Shown here: positions 24,206 to 33,149 of the stretch, one piece after another
Layout of the letters: every line of letters begins with the position of its first letter
Numbering within the stretch: the first letter of the stretch is position 1
Origin: Halobacteriales archaeon
GTDB lineage: Archaea > Halobacteriota > Halobacteria > Halorutilales > JAHENH01
Reading direction: 5' to 3'
Assembly: GCA_018609935.1 (NCBI GenBank)
Contig: JAHENH010000033.1
Location: 1-34,586, forward strand
Length of the DNA: 34,586 nucleotides
Translations under genes and position numbers: made by a program
The notes under the pieces: model-generated
What the model was told of the DNA's origin: nothing
The model's input: the letters and a program-made list of their open reading frames with translations, nothing else
The model's database searches: none

Positions 24206-26806
24206 TTAATCAAATATAAGTACGGTTGCTTCTTTCATATCTATTATATCTACTTCCCTCCCTCTACTTCTGAGTTTCATATCTATATCTAATGCTTCGG
24301 ATTGAACTTGTACTTGTTCTCCGTTTAATTCAACTTGTATATTATCTTCTTTTATCCGTTTTTGTATTGCTTCTAAGTTTTTATTTTTTAATTTTTCAGC
24401 TACATCCTTAGCTTTATCTTTAAATTTTGGTCCTAATATACTCATGTCTACCTCTAAATCTACAGGTATTTTCTCCAGTTCTGGTTCTCCTTTTTTTAAT
24501 ATTATATCAGAATTTAAAGCGTTTTCAGCGTCTAGTTTGTCCAATTGTTTATCAGTATAGATTTCAATGTGTTCAAGTTCTCTGTTTAGAGGGATTCCGT
24601 TTTCACTTTTCCATCTTCTTACAGAAGCTACAATTTCTGTTAGTAATTCACCTCTCTCTATCGCATCTTTATCATAAAATTCTAATACAGGCCAATTTGC
24701 TTTATTAACACTCTTGTCATTAAGATAGTAATAAGCTTCTTCTGAAAAAAACGGTGCTATAGGTGAAAAGATAATAGCAAAATCATTAAGAATGGTTCTA
24801 ATAGTCCATTTCGCGGCTTTATCCCCTGAATATAGTCTATTTTTAACAAGTTCTATATAATCATCAGCTAGATCATCCCATAGAAAACCCTGTAGAGTCT
24901 TTAATGCGGTATCGAATCGATATTCTTCCATCAATTCTTCTGACTCTTTTATTAAATCCGAAAATTTTGAAAGAATCCATTTATCCGCCAATCTTAAATT
25001 AGGTCTGTCGGATCTATCATATTCTGTATATTCCGATATATGTGGAACTGCGAATCGATATACGTTCCAAGACTTGGTGAGAAATCGTGAAGCTCTTTCA
25101 ACTTCTTTCCATTGAAACTGTACATCACTACCAGGACGTCCTGCTGATGCCATAGATTGTCTGAAAGCATCAGTTCCAGCTTCATCTATTACTTCTTCAG
25201 GCTGTACAAAATTACCTCTTGATTTAGACATTTTATGTCCATCTTCACCAAACACCATACCATTTATTAAAGCTTCTTCCCATGGTATTTCATCCTCTAA
25301 AGCAGCCGTTCTAAGTATAGTGTAAAAAGCCCACGTACGAATAATATCATGTCCCTGCTCCCTAAGCTGTGTAGGATTGAACTGTCTATCTTTATCTATC
25401 AGTTTAGTCGCAACATAAAAAGCACTTATTGAAGAATCCATCCATGTATCCATAACATCTTTCTCAGGCCTCCAATCCCTACTTCCACATTCTTTACAGT
25501 TCTCATTTGGTTTTTGGTTTGTAGGATCTAATGGAATATCTGTTTTATCTGCAACTTTAACATTATTACAGTTATTACAATACCATACAGGAAATGGTGT
25601 AGCAAAAATTCTCTGTCGGGAAATAACCCAGTCCCACTCCATACTTTCTGTCCATTCTTTTAATCTCTTATATCCGTCTTCTGGTATCCACTCTACCTGT
25701 CTAGCTTTTTCAAGTATTTCATCTTGGTTTACCTCTACAAACCATTGTTCTTCTGCTAATATTTCAACAGGAGAATCACATCTCCAGCATATCCTTATAT
25801 TCTGGTCAATTTCTTCTTGATCATAAATAAATCCTTTCTCTTTTAGACCCTCAACAATTTCAGTTTTACCCTCATCAATCTTTAATCCTTGATATTTATC
25901 AGCTATATCAGTCAACCTCCCCTGTTTAGTAAATGCTTCTCTAAGGTCTAAGCCATGTTTTTGCCACCATTCAACATCCTGTTTATCACCAAAAGTACAT
26001 ATCATTACAGCTCCAGTACCAAACTCAGGATCTGCATCTTCATCTGCTATAACCTCTATTTGTTGCCCAAATAAAGGTACTTTAAACCTTTCACCTATTT
26101 TATCCTTAAACCTATCATCATCTGGATGAACAGCTATTGCTCCACAAGCAGACAAAAGTTCAGGTCTAGTTGTAGCTATATTAATACCTTCGCTACCCTC
26201 ATTTACAGAGGGGAATTCTATATAGAAAAAGTCACCATTTTTTTGAGTTCTTTCTACTTCCGCGTCAGCTATTGCTGTTTCACATCTAGGACACCAATTA
26301 ACAGGATGATGATCCTTATATATATAATCTTTCTCTACCATTTCGATAAAGGTCCTTTGTGTTTCCCCCCAATACTCGGGATCCATTGTGATATACTCAT
26401 GATTCCAATCCTGAGAAAAACCTAAACGTTTCATAGTTTTCTTCATTTCATCAATTCGATCCATAGTATACTCTTCACAAAGTTTCCGGAATCTATCACG
26501 TTCTATCTCCGATTTCTTACCATATTTTTCCTCAACCTTTACTTCAGTAGGAAGTCCATGGCAATCCCATCCCTGAGGGAATAAAACATTAAATCCTTTC
26601 AAGCGTTTATAGCGGGCTATAAAGTCCATATAGCACCAACCCAAAGCATTTCCAATATGTAGATTACCTGTAGGATATGGGGGAGGAGTGTCTATTATAT
26701 AATCTGGAGAATCACTTTCTATATCATAAGAATAAAGTGAACTATCCCAGTCATCTAACCATTTTTCTTCTACTTTATGTACTTTATAATCTTTAGGAAG
26801 ATCCAT
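24206..26806 (-). CDS. valS: Valyl-tRNA synthetase
   Basis: This class Ia synthetase charges tRNA-Val. The ATP-site motifs are PPYPTGNLHIGN (HIGN at 50-53) and GHKMSKSRGN (KMSKS at 525-529). The editing CP1 region carries TTRPELL and the GTGAVM block. Zinc-knuckle cysteines are at 172/175, 410/413 and 437/440. The WCYMDF and DVMDTWMDSS blocks fit ValRS rather than IleRS. At 866 residues it is an archaeal-size enzyme. The C-terminal anticodon-binding region is Lys/Glu-rich. It stands alone, with tRNA-Pro downstream and a 431-bp spacer upstream. Confidence 0.97.
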   Translation of the reverse strand: MDLPKDYKVHKVEEKWLDDWDSSLYSYDIESDSPDYIIDTPPPYPTGNLHIGNALGWCYMDFIARYKRLKGFNVLFPQGWDCHGLPTEVKVEEKYGKKSEIERDRFRKLCEEYTMDRIDEMKKTMKRLGFSQDWNHEYITMDPEYWGETQRTFIEMVEKDYIYKDHHPVNWCPRCETAIADAEVERTQKNGDFFYIEFPSVNEGSEGINIATTRPELLSACGAIAVHPDDDRFKDKIGERFKVPLFGQQIEVIADEDADPEFGTGAVMICTFGDKQDVEWWQKHGLDLREAFTKQGRLTDIADKYQGLKIDEGKTEIVEGLKEKGFIYDQEEIDQNIRICWRCDSPVEILAEEQWFVEVNQDEILEKARQVEWIPEDGYKRLKEWTESMEWDWVISRQRIFATPFPVWYCNNCNNVKVADKTDIPLDPTNQKPNENCKECGSRDWRPEKDVMDTWMDSSISAFYVATKLIDKDRQFNPTQLREQGHDIIRTWAFYTILRTAALEDEIPWEEALINGMVFGEDGHKMSKSRGNFVQPEEVIDEAGTDAFRQSMASAGRPGSDVQFQWKEVERASRFLTKSWNVYRFAVPHISEYTEYDRSDRPNLRLADKWILSKFSDLIKESEELMEEYRFDTALKTLQGFLWDDLADDYIELVKNRLYSGDKAAKWTIRTILNDFAIIFSPIAPFFSEEAYYYLNDKSVNKANWPVLEFYDKDAIERGELLTEIVASVRRWKSENGIPLNRELEHIEIYTDKQLDKLDAENALNSDIILKKGEPELEKIPVDLEVDMSILGPKFKDKAKDVAEKLKNKNLEAIQKRIKEDNIQVELNGEQVQVQSEALDIDMKLRSRGREVDIIDMKEATVLIFD

Positions 26807-27237
26807 ATATTTAATTATCGTAGAAAAGAAGGTTATAAATACATAAATTTAATGCGAAAATATCTCATTAATTCCATGTTTATCTCTATTATATTCCTAT
26901 GAAATAGCAAAACAAAATTGTTATTTTTTATTTAAATTGAGTAAACTAAACTATCTTAAAAAACAGGGCTTCCTTTTTCGATATATAACTTAAATGTAAA
27001 AAAATACTCGATTCCAGAGTGTCCTCAATTCTTTGAAGGCTTAACATTGGAGATGCACATAATAACATATAAATCCTTTATTTTACCCAACGAGCACCTT
27101 ATCAAGGTTAAAAGGGGAAATACAAAATTATAGTCTCGATACATACATGAACTACTCGACTTTAAAGGCCCGGTGGTTACTTGTTCAACTACATAAAAAC
27201 ATACGGTTGTTTTCTGATGATATCAAGTATTTCTATG
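26807..27237. other. 431-bp spacer upstream of valS, no gene seen
   Basis: This lies between the valS start and the top6A stop, both on the minus strand, so it should hold the valS promoter and the top6 terminator. A short GC-richer patch at about 27168-27180 (GGCCCGGTGG) stands out from the AT-rich background. The 11-mer TTCAACTACAT follows at 27184-27194. The patch vaguely recalls a worn IS605-type right end, but no clean stem forms. No open frame looks real. Confidence 0.5.
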
Positions 27238-28308
27238 TTATATTATATCTAGATCTTCTAGCTTTTTTGGAAGATATTTACCTGTAACAAAATCCAATCC
27301 ATAGCTAGCTAGGGATTGTTGTTCAGCTTTCTTACCTATATCTAGTTGAAGCTCAATTTGTTTTTTCCAATATTTGGTTTGAAACCTAGGGTCTTCTAAT
27401 TCATTTTTTAGGGCTTTTCTATCTGTATCAGATAAGGGATCAGCGGGTAAGTCATATTCAACAATATCTTTTGGTTCTATACCTAGAAATGTCGCATCTG
27501 GAGTAGCTATTTTTTTAGATAAATGAGCAAGTTGTATACTACCATAAGCTATACTACTATAGATTCTATAGCTCCATGGATCTCCATCTGTAAAAACTAA
27601 AACAGGAAGATTTTCTTCATCATTTAGTCGTTTAATTAATCTTCTGGTTGAGCGTGCTGGTTGTCCCTTAAGATGTATTATTAGAGCATTAAATTCTTTA
27701 TCAAAGTTATTTTCTATTAGTCTATCACGCATACCTCCTGTTTCTACTGCAAGAATAAAATCTGTATTTGAGTCTAAAAACTCTATAGAATCTACATCTA
27801 CAGGTATTTGGTATCCTCCTTCTCCAACATCATCTTTACAATCTATTATTCTATCTCCCATACTGGTTTTTTCTTCAATTTCTAAACCTCCAAAAACAGT
27901 AGCTCCATCTTCCTCCGGTCTAATGTTAAATTTCTCTCTTGTGTTTCCGGTTATAAGTTCTAGATCTTCTATCAAGGAATCACTTTCATCTTGGTTTGTA
28001 AACTGTGCGTCTTCCCATCCCTCCGATAGATAGTAAAGTTCTCTTAGAGTTGAAGATCTATTTTCTTCTAGTTGAGAATAAATAAATTCAAGGAGATAGG
28101 AGAACTTAAGAAGTTTTCTAGCCCCTTTTTTAGAAGATGCTGACCTAGCAGTATTAGAATCCCCGTAAACCCATACTCTTTCATCCTCATCATACTCTAT
28201 ATTATTTTTAGTTCTTGATGGGAAACTAACTTCGGGTATCTCACCATTTTCAAACTGTCTATAGAATTTTTCAGCTATATTTAATATTTCTCTTTTACCT
28301 GGATCCAT
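27238..28308 (-). CDS. top6A: DNA topoisomerase VI subunit A (Spo11-like)
   Basis: This is the DNA-cleaving subunit of the type IIB topoisomerase. The 5Y-CAP domain holds the catalytic tyrosine in [12 protein letters not shown] (Tyr92/Tyr93, the second more likely by alignment with Spo11). The Toprim domain has Glu189 (AVETGG) and Asp241-x-Asp243 ([11 protein letters not shown]) for Mg. GSIQLAH and the C-terminal [10 protein letters not shown] also fit. At 356 residues the length is normal. It starts 3 bp after the top6B stop, so the order is top6B-top6A, one transcript, giving the A2B2 enzyme. Confidence 0.96.
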   Translation of the reverse strand: MDPGKREILNIAEKFYRQFENGEIPEVSFPSRTKNNIEYDEDERVWVYGDSNTARSASSKKGARKLLKFSYLLEFIYSQLEENRSSTLRELYYLSEGWEDAQFTNQDESDSLIEDLELITGNTREKFNIRPEEDGATVFGGLEIEEKTSMGDRIIDCKDDVGEGGYQIPVDVDSIEFLDSNTDFILAVETGGMRDRLIENNFDKEFNALIIHLKGQPARSTRRLIKRLNDEENLPVLVFTDGDPWSYRIYSSIAYGSIQLAHLSKKIATPDATFLGIEPKDIVEYDLPADPLSDTDRKALKNELEDPRFQTKYWKKQIELQLDIGKKAEQQSLASYGLDFVTGKYLPKKLEDLDII

Positions 28309-28311
28309 AAA

Positions 28312-31300
28312 TTAATCACTGTCTTCCTTGTCGACCTGTATATCAACTTCTTGAGCATCCTCTTTAGTATCAACAACTAACTCTATATTTTGAGTATTTA
28401 TCCTAATTTTTTCTTTACTATCACTTTTAACTTCTACGTTCCAAATAATATCTATTTCACTTTCAAGTTCTATAACCTCTAGGTCACCACTAGATTTTTC
28501 AGTAGATATAGAAGATATATCTATATAAGATGGATCTGCAAAACTATGCATCTCTAAAGATTGTTGAGATCTAGAATAGTTATCTACTATTATTTTAGTT
28601 TCATTTTGTTTACTTTTCTTTTTCACATATACATTATTAAGTACCTTAGAAAGGGATCTATTTATTGATGGGGTTTCACCTACTATATCTCCAATCTTTT
28701 CAGCTATTTGAGGTAGGGTTTTCTCTATATTTTTTTGTTTTTGTTCTCTTTTCCTCGCTCTGGATTTTCTGTTAATATATTTTTTTAGGTTACGTAATAT
28801 TTCTCTTATAGCTCTTTCCACCTCTTTTTTTATTTTAGGTATATCAGCTATTGCATCTTTTGATTCACGTGTAAAAGGAACATTAGTTGAAGCGATATGG
28901 ACTACTACTATACAGTTTTGTGGTATTCTATCATCACTATCTATATTATATGTCTTCCAATTTATAGATTCTACAGCCTTTGTTATTGCGCAACCACCCT
29001 CTCTATAGACTAAAGGAACTTTATTAGCAAACCTAAGAAGTCTTCCCTTATCTGTGCCATAAATTATTCCGGTTTCTACTATAAATGGGCTTCCTTTATA
29101 TACACTAGAATCACGTGTTACAGTAGAATAAAATTCACCATCAAATTCCTTTTTTAATCCTTTTTTCAGGCTTTCTTCACCAATTGGAGAAAGACAATCA
29201 GTAGAAGGTCGTTGTATATTGACTGAACTCATAGAATCAACTAATTTTCCAGCAACTTTTGTATCAGTTAATATTTCATCTATAAGGTTTTTATCTGAAA
29301 TATCTAGATATATATCTAATAGTTTCTTTATGTGCTTTTTATCTATAGTAAAATTATTTTGAGGAGAAAATTCTCGAATTTTTTCTATTTTATTGTTATT
29401 ATTTTTATTAATCTTGTTTTCCTGGATTATCTCCAATATTTTATATAAGTTTTCATCCTCTGGAGTTGAAGATAGTTTTTTATTATCTTCACTTAAAGAT
29501 TTTTTAAATTTATATATACATAATTTTTTTTCAAACTCGGATATAATTTTTTGTGCTGTCTTATCTCCAACTTTAGAGAATTCTTGACATAAAAAATCTT
29601 TAAAATCTTGATTATTCTTGGATTCTAACAGATCTAATAATTCACCAGCCTTTAAACCATGAGGATGGGGCTTTATTTCTTCAGGTTTTTTTGGTAATTT
29701 TTCGGTCCCTCTATCAAATACAAATTCCCCATTAGGCTCTATGAGATGTATTCTTGCATATGGATTTACAATTGCAGTCTGTTTAAGATATCTATGTAGG
29801 TGTTTCCTTCCTCTCATATTTGCTTTTATGTCCAATTCTATTCTTAGTCCATGTGTCCTAGTCCATGACGTTTGTTTTCTATCCTGTATCTCAGGTTTAT
29901 TTCTTTCAGTATCTATAGATATCTTAAATAAGCTAGGTTGGCTATGTTTTGGTTTTGATATTATCTTAGCGGGCTTTCCTGTTGTAATTTGGCTATATAG
30001 AACAGCTGCAGATACACCTATACCTTGTTGACCTCTACTGTTTTTCACATATATGCCACCGTTATTACCAGCTAAGAAATTTTCATAATTTTTTCCTGGT
30101 ACAGAGATGTCATATACAAACTCTGGAGAAGATATTTTTTCCACATCATTAATTCTTAGAAGACACAAATCAGAACTATATATAGATATTATAGAATTTT
30201 TATTTTCTCTATTTAGTAGTGATAGATCACTACTTTCACATATTTTAATTTTATATCTTTTATTTCCATTTAAATTGAGGGTTTCTTCCCATATGGATGG
30301 CTTCCCCACCATATCACAGAGATATATAGAATCCAAAGCTGTTCTTTCATTTTTTGTCGATATAACAGTTCCTTGTTCTTTTTGTATATCTGATAAAGCC
30401 TTAATAAACGTTTCTTGTAAAGTTTCTTCCATTCTGAAAATAAATTTAGGTAACTGATTTTTTCCGATGTTTTCATATAATGATCTAATGAAATTAAGAC
30501 AAGATTCGTCGTATACTTCCAAAATAGTTTTATTTTTTCTAGATTTTAACTCAAAATTAGAACCAAAAAGACCAAATAAAATATCCACAAGCCTATTAGC
30601 TTCTTTATTTTGGCTATCCTTGAAAACAAATTCTATATAGTTGTCTCTAAGACTGCCTTTATCTATATAAAAAGCTAGCAAAAACATATATTTCTTAACT
30701 ATTCTACGTTCAAAGACTAATGAGCCTCCATCACTAGATGAAGAAAAAGATGGAGGATTAATCTGGTAATTTTTATCAAGATATTCAAAAAAGTTAGTAT
30801 CTTTATCTATATTTGGTATATTTCTTGGAGCTAAAATACAGTCACCACTTTCAAGTTTTGAAGCATTAACCTCAGCTATTTCCCCTTCATTTAACGTAAA
30901 TAAACTATGGTTACCAGTAACCTTGATTTTTCGACCAACATTAGTGTCTATTCTATAACATTCATTTTTATTTTTATGTTTTATAACATTAGAAACATAC
31001 CTCCAAAACGTTTTACCAGTTTTTCTATTAAAACATGGAACCTTAACGTTTCTTACTTTTCCATCTTTTTCACCTTTATTTAATACTGAACTACAAAATT
31101 CGGAAATTGACTCGATCTCTATTTTTCCATTTTTGTTTAAAAATATTTTCTGATTAGGAAGTAAAGACTGAGTTCTTTTTTCAAAACGACTCCCATAAAG
31201 TAACTTCCCAAATACCTTAGGCACTTCATCCTCAACTATACCTGGACCATTATCCTCAATACAAACCCTATAGCTATCCTCAGACTTCTCTATTTCAACC

Positions 31301-31482
31301 AATATATCTGGAAGAATTCCAACATCTTGGGCAGCATCTAAAGAATTATCCACACATTCTTTTATTACAGTAACTAAAGATTTAGCTTTATTTCCGAAAC
31401 CTAACATCTGTTTGTTTTTCTCAAAAAACTTAGCAACACTAACTTCACGTTGATCTTTAGCAAGCTCCTCAGCTATATCCAT
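28312..31482 (-). CDS. top6B: DNA topoisomerase VI subunit B, intein-containing precursor
   Basis: This is the ATPase subunit of topoisomerase VI. The start is the ATG at 31482 (MDIAEELAKDQREVSVAKFF, the usual family N-terminus). An in-frame ATG at 31524 would add 14 hydrophobic residues not typical of the family. The GHKL ATP site is seen as ECVDNSLDAAQD and DNGPGIVEDE, then KVFGKLLYGSRF. After the intein come SRGQQGIGVSAAVLYSQITTGKP (ATP lid) and the transducer domain with PHPHG and NVPFTRESKDAIAD. The extein is about 680 residues, and the whole precursor 1056. A low-complexity Lys/Asn stretch near the middle (NKINKNNNNK) is odd. The acidic C-terminal tail suits a halophile. Confidence 0.95.
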   Translation of the reverse strand: MDIAEELAKDQREVSVAKFFEKNKQMLGFGNKAKSLVTVIKECVDNSLDAAQDVGILPDILVEIEKSEDSYRVCIEDNGPGIVEDEVPKVFGKLLYGSRFEKRTQSLLPNQKIFLNKNGKIEIESISEFCSSVLNKGEKDGKVRNVKVPCFNRKTGKTFWRYVSNVIKHKNKNECYRIDTNVGRKIKVTGNHSLFTLNEGEIAEVNASKLESGDCILAPRNIPNIDKDTNFFEYLDKNYQINPPSFSSSSDGGSLVFERRIVKKYMFLLAFYIDKGSLRDNYIEFVFKDSQNKEANRLVDILFGLFGSNFELKSRKNKTILEVYDESCLNFIRSLYENIGKNQLPKFIFRMEETLQETFIKALSDIQKEQGTVISTKNERTALDSIYLCDMVGKPSIWEETLNLNGNKRYKIKICESSDLSLLNRENKNSIISIYSSDLCLLRINDVEKISSPEFVYDISVPGKNYENFLAGNNGGIYVKNSRGQQGIGVSAAVLYSQITTGKPAKIISKPKHSQPSLFKISIDTERNKPEIQDRKQTSWTRTHGLRIELDIKANMRGRKHLHRYLKQTAIVNPYARIHLIEPNGEFVFDRGTEKLPKKPEEIKPHPHGLKAGELLDLLESKNNQDFKDFLCQEFSKVGDKTAQKIISEFEKKLCIYKFKKSLSEDNKKLSSTPEDENLYKILEIIQENKINKNNNNKIEKIREFSPQNNFTIDKKHIKKLLDIYLDISDKNLIDEILTDTKVAGKLVDSMSSVNIQRPSTDCLSPIGEESLKKGLKKEFDGEFYSTVTRDSSVYKGSPFIVETGIIYGTDKGRLLRFANKVPLVYREGGCAITKAVESINWKTYNIDSDDRIPQNCIVVVHIASTNVPFTRESKDAIADIPKIKKEVERAIREILRNLKKYINRKSRARKREQKQKNIEKTLPQIAEKIGDIVGETPSINRSLSKVLNNVYVKKKSKQNETKIIVDNYSRSQQSLEMHSFADPSYIDISSISTEKSSGDLEVIELESEIDIIWNVEVKSDSKEKIRINTQNIELVVDTKEDAQEVDIQVDKEDSD
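30040..31167 (-). mobile_element. Intein with LAGLIDADG-type homing endonuclease remnant, in top6B
   Basis: A 376-residue insert interrupts the ATP-lid region between EKRTQ and SRGQQGIG. It begins with Ser (SLLPNQKIFLNKNGK), so splicing would use a Ser nucleophile at both junctions. Block B is VTGNHSLFTL. The centre has FLLAFYIDKGS, which looks like a worn LAGLIDADG block, then a long region ending near LCDMVGKPS. Block F is VYDISVPGKNYENFLAGN. The end is GGIYVKN followed by Ser, so the penultimate residue is Lys instead of the common His, with the terminal Asn kept. Both splice-junction residues needed for class 1 splicing are present. Endonuclease activity is doubtful. Confidence 0.9.
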
Positions 31483-31930
31483 AAATACACCACAAATAAA
31501 AATATTCCAAAAAACTACAACCATTGCCCTTAGAGAATATAGATAAAAATATATCTGGCAATTTCTCTATATACATATAAATTAATCCAATAGATAATAT
31601 CATGTTTCTATAGCCTAAAAATTTTCCAAAACGCAATTCTACATAAAAAAATCAATAACAAATATAGTCTAATATATAAAATACAAAGATAAAAATATTA
31701 ATTCAGTTTTTTTCTATTTAAACTATCCTAGCCCAGAGAGACAGAATATACTCTTATTTTTATTACTCCTTCCTTCAGGAGTTCAGTTGACTTTAGGTGG
31801 ATAAAGATGTCTACCAATATATAAAAGCCTTGATGTGTTTCAACTACATTGATTTCTTTTATGTATGGAATCTACAATCCATCAAAATAAATATAAAAGA
31901 AACTTTATAGATTCCTAAAGAATCACCGTC
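31483..31930. other. 448-bp divergent control region between top6B and rps3ae
   Basis: Both flanking genes point outward, so this holds their promoters. Near the rps3ae side are TATA-like elements. Around 31767-31782 CTCCTTCCTTCAGGAG forms a short hairpin followed by TTCAG, loosely like an IS605 right end, and 31797-31816 (GGTGGATAAAGATGTCTACC) forms a six-pair stem. The 11-mer TTCAACTACAT is at 31839-31849. No real open frame is seen. Confidence 0.5.
31903..31909 (+). promoter_or_regulatory. TATA box for rps3ae
   Basis: CTTTATA is centred 25 bp before the ATG at 31931, and no Shine-Dalgarno is visible, so the mRNA is probably leaderless. A second AT-rich TATA-like stretch lies about 15 bp further upstream. 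Confidence 0.45.
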
Positions 31931-32479
31931 ATGGAAGAAAAGAAATGGTATAAAATACTAGCCCCAAAGAATTTTGATCGTAAGGAAATAGGGGAGACAT
32001 TAGCTGAAGAGCCAGAAAAAATTAAAGGTAGTAGAGTGGAAGCCTCACTTGGAGATCTAATTGGAGATCCAACAGAGGGAGAGACAAAAGTAATATTAAA
32101 AATAGAAGAAATAGGTAGTGGATCAGTATATGCAAGGTTTGATGGGCATAAAATGTCAAGAGATTATGTAAGATCACTAGTTAGAAAAGGTAGTTCTAGA
32201 ATAGACGCGAAAGCTGATGTAGAAACCGCAGATGGATATTCTATGTATGTATATCCATTAGCACTTACAGCCGAAAAAGCTAAATCTACACAGAAAAAAG
32301 AAATTAGAAAGTTAATGAAAGAAAAAGTAGAAGAGATGGGAGAGGAAAGAAATTTCGAAGGGTTTACTCAAGCATTAGTTTCAGGCAGGGTAGGATCATC
32401 ACTATATAGAGAGGCTAAAGAAATATTTCCTCTCAGAAGAGTTGAAGCAAGAAAAAGTAAAGTTGTTGAAATACCCTAA
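31931..32479 (+). CDS. rps3ae: 30S ribosomal protein S3Ae (eS1)
   Basis: This archaeal/eukaryotic small-subunit protein sits near the mRNA exit platform. The opening [30 protein letters not shown], the SLGDLIGD block and the [20 protein letters not shown] region are the family signature. The C-terminal [16 protein letters not shown] matches the usual end. At 182 residues it is slightly short for the family but complete. A TATA box 25 bp upstream suggests leaderless translation. Its TAA overlaps the TAG of the convergent rpl12 by two bases, so the transcripts run into each other at their 3' ends. Confidence 0.97.
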   Translation: MEEKKWYKILAPKNFDRKEIGETLAEEPEKIKGSRVEASLGDLIGDPTEGETKVILKIEEIGSGSVYARFDGHKMSRDYVRSLVRKGSSRIDAKADVETADGYSMYVYPLALTAEKAKSTQKKEIRKLMKEKVEEMGEERNFEGFTQALVSGRVGSSLYREAKEIFPLRRVEARKSKVVEIP

Positions 32480-32814
32480 CCGAACAACTCTCCGAGTCCC
32501 TCCGCAGCTTCTTCACTAGTTTCTTCCTCTTCTTCTTCCTCAGCTTCTTGTTCTTCCTCAGCTTCTTGTTCTTCACTAGTTTCTTCCTCTTCTTCTTCCT
32601 CAGTTGCAGTTACTGCTCCGCCACCTGTAGATGGTGTTGCTACAGCTGTTTCAATTGCTTCATCAATATTAACATCTTGTAGAGCTGAAACCAAGGCTTT
32701 TACTCTACTTTCATCTATCTCCACTTCCGCAGTCTCTAGGACCGCCTCTATACCTTCTTCATCTACATCCTTTCCAGCACTATGCAAAAGTAGTGCCGCG
32801 TGCAGATACTCCAT
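32476..32814 (-). CDS. rpl12: 50S ribosomal protein L12 (stalk, P1-type)
   Basis: This archaeal stalk protein binds L10 as dimers and recruits elongation factors. The N-terminal [21 protein letters not shown] dimerisation region is typical, then an Ala/Thr-Gly hinge, a very long Glu-rich linker, and the conserved GLGELFG tip. The start is the ATG at 32814: the family begins MEY, and a GTGAG ribosome site stands 4 bases before it. That GTG at 32823 is a less likely start. The acidic linker contains an internal 35-nt direct repeat. A 335-bp spacer separates it from rpl10. Confidence 0.95.
   Translation of the reverse strand: MEYLHAALLLHSAGKDVDEEGIEAVLETAEVEIDESRVKALVSALQDVNIDEAIETAVATPSTGGGAVTATEEEEEEETSEEQEAEEEQEAEEEEEEETSEEAAEGLGELFG
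32509..32603. repeat. 35-bp direct repeat within rpl12 linker
   Basis: The stretch at 32509-32543 recurs identically at 32569-32603, 60 bp apart. Between the copies the CTTCTTGTTCTTCCTCAG type unit is also repeated. It encodes the Glu-rich linker, so it probably arose by slippage or unequal recombination while keeping the frame. Confidence 0.8.
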
Positions 32815-33149
32815 ACTTCTCACAAAAGATTTCAGGTTAAACCTCTTTCGCTATCTAGTTGGTAACAGTTCGTTTCTATCTTATTTTAGTTTTGGCAGTT
32901 ACCAAATAAGAACAGAGTTAGTTTTATATATCTGAATTATTTAGGATTAAATCCTAAATAAAGTATTATATAGATTTATTTCTTGTTTTTATATACTTCA
33001 ATTTAAAAATTAAAAATATATCATATAATATTTAGATATAAGGAAATTTGTTAGATAGATCATATATGTATTTGATCTTGCTTCAAATTCAAGGAGCGAG
33101 GTTTCAGAGATTTGTAGTTTAAGGCTTGGAGAATAACTATTATTTCCTG
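32815..33149 (-). promoter_or_regulatory. 335-bp rpl10-rpl12 spacer: probable separate promoter and structured leader for rpl12
   Basis: No gene is seen. It holds a perfect 25-nt palindrome with 12-bp arms at 32937-32961. An inverted repeat TTGGTAAC/GTTACCAA lies at 32859-32866 and 32898-32905, and AGGTT-A-AACCT at 32835-32845 just before the rpl12 ribosome site. AT-rich TATA-like runs fill 32960-33060. Such structure before a stalk-protein gene suggests its own promoter and possible autoregulation; that is inference. Confidence 0.45.
32937..32961. repeat. Perfect 25-nt palindrome upstream of rpl12
   Basis: Arms TTATTTAGGATT and AATCCTAAATAA pair over 12 bp around a single A. It could be a dimeric repressor site or, as RNA, a hairpin or terminator of the rpl1-rpl10 transcript. 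The lack of a following T-run on the minus strand makes the operator reading at least as likely. Confidence 0.7.

Noticed and set aside
31483..31524. Longer N-terminus of Top6B starting at ATG 31524
   Set aside because: The extra 14 residues are hydrophobic and unlike the family, whose N-terminus matches the Met at 31482, preceded by a GGTG ribosome-site-like stretch.
32937..32961. Replication origin element
   Set aside because: A single palindrome with no flanking orc1/cdc6 gene and no repeated origin boxes; its place before rpl12 favours gene control.
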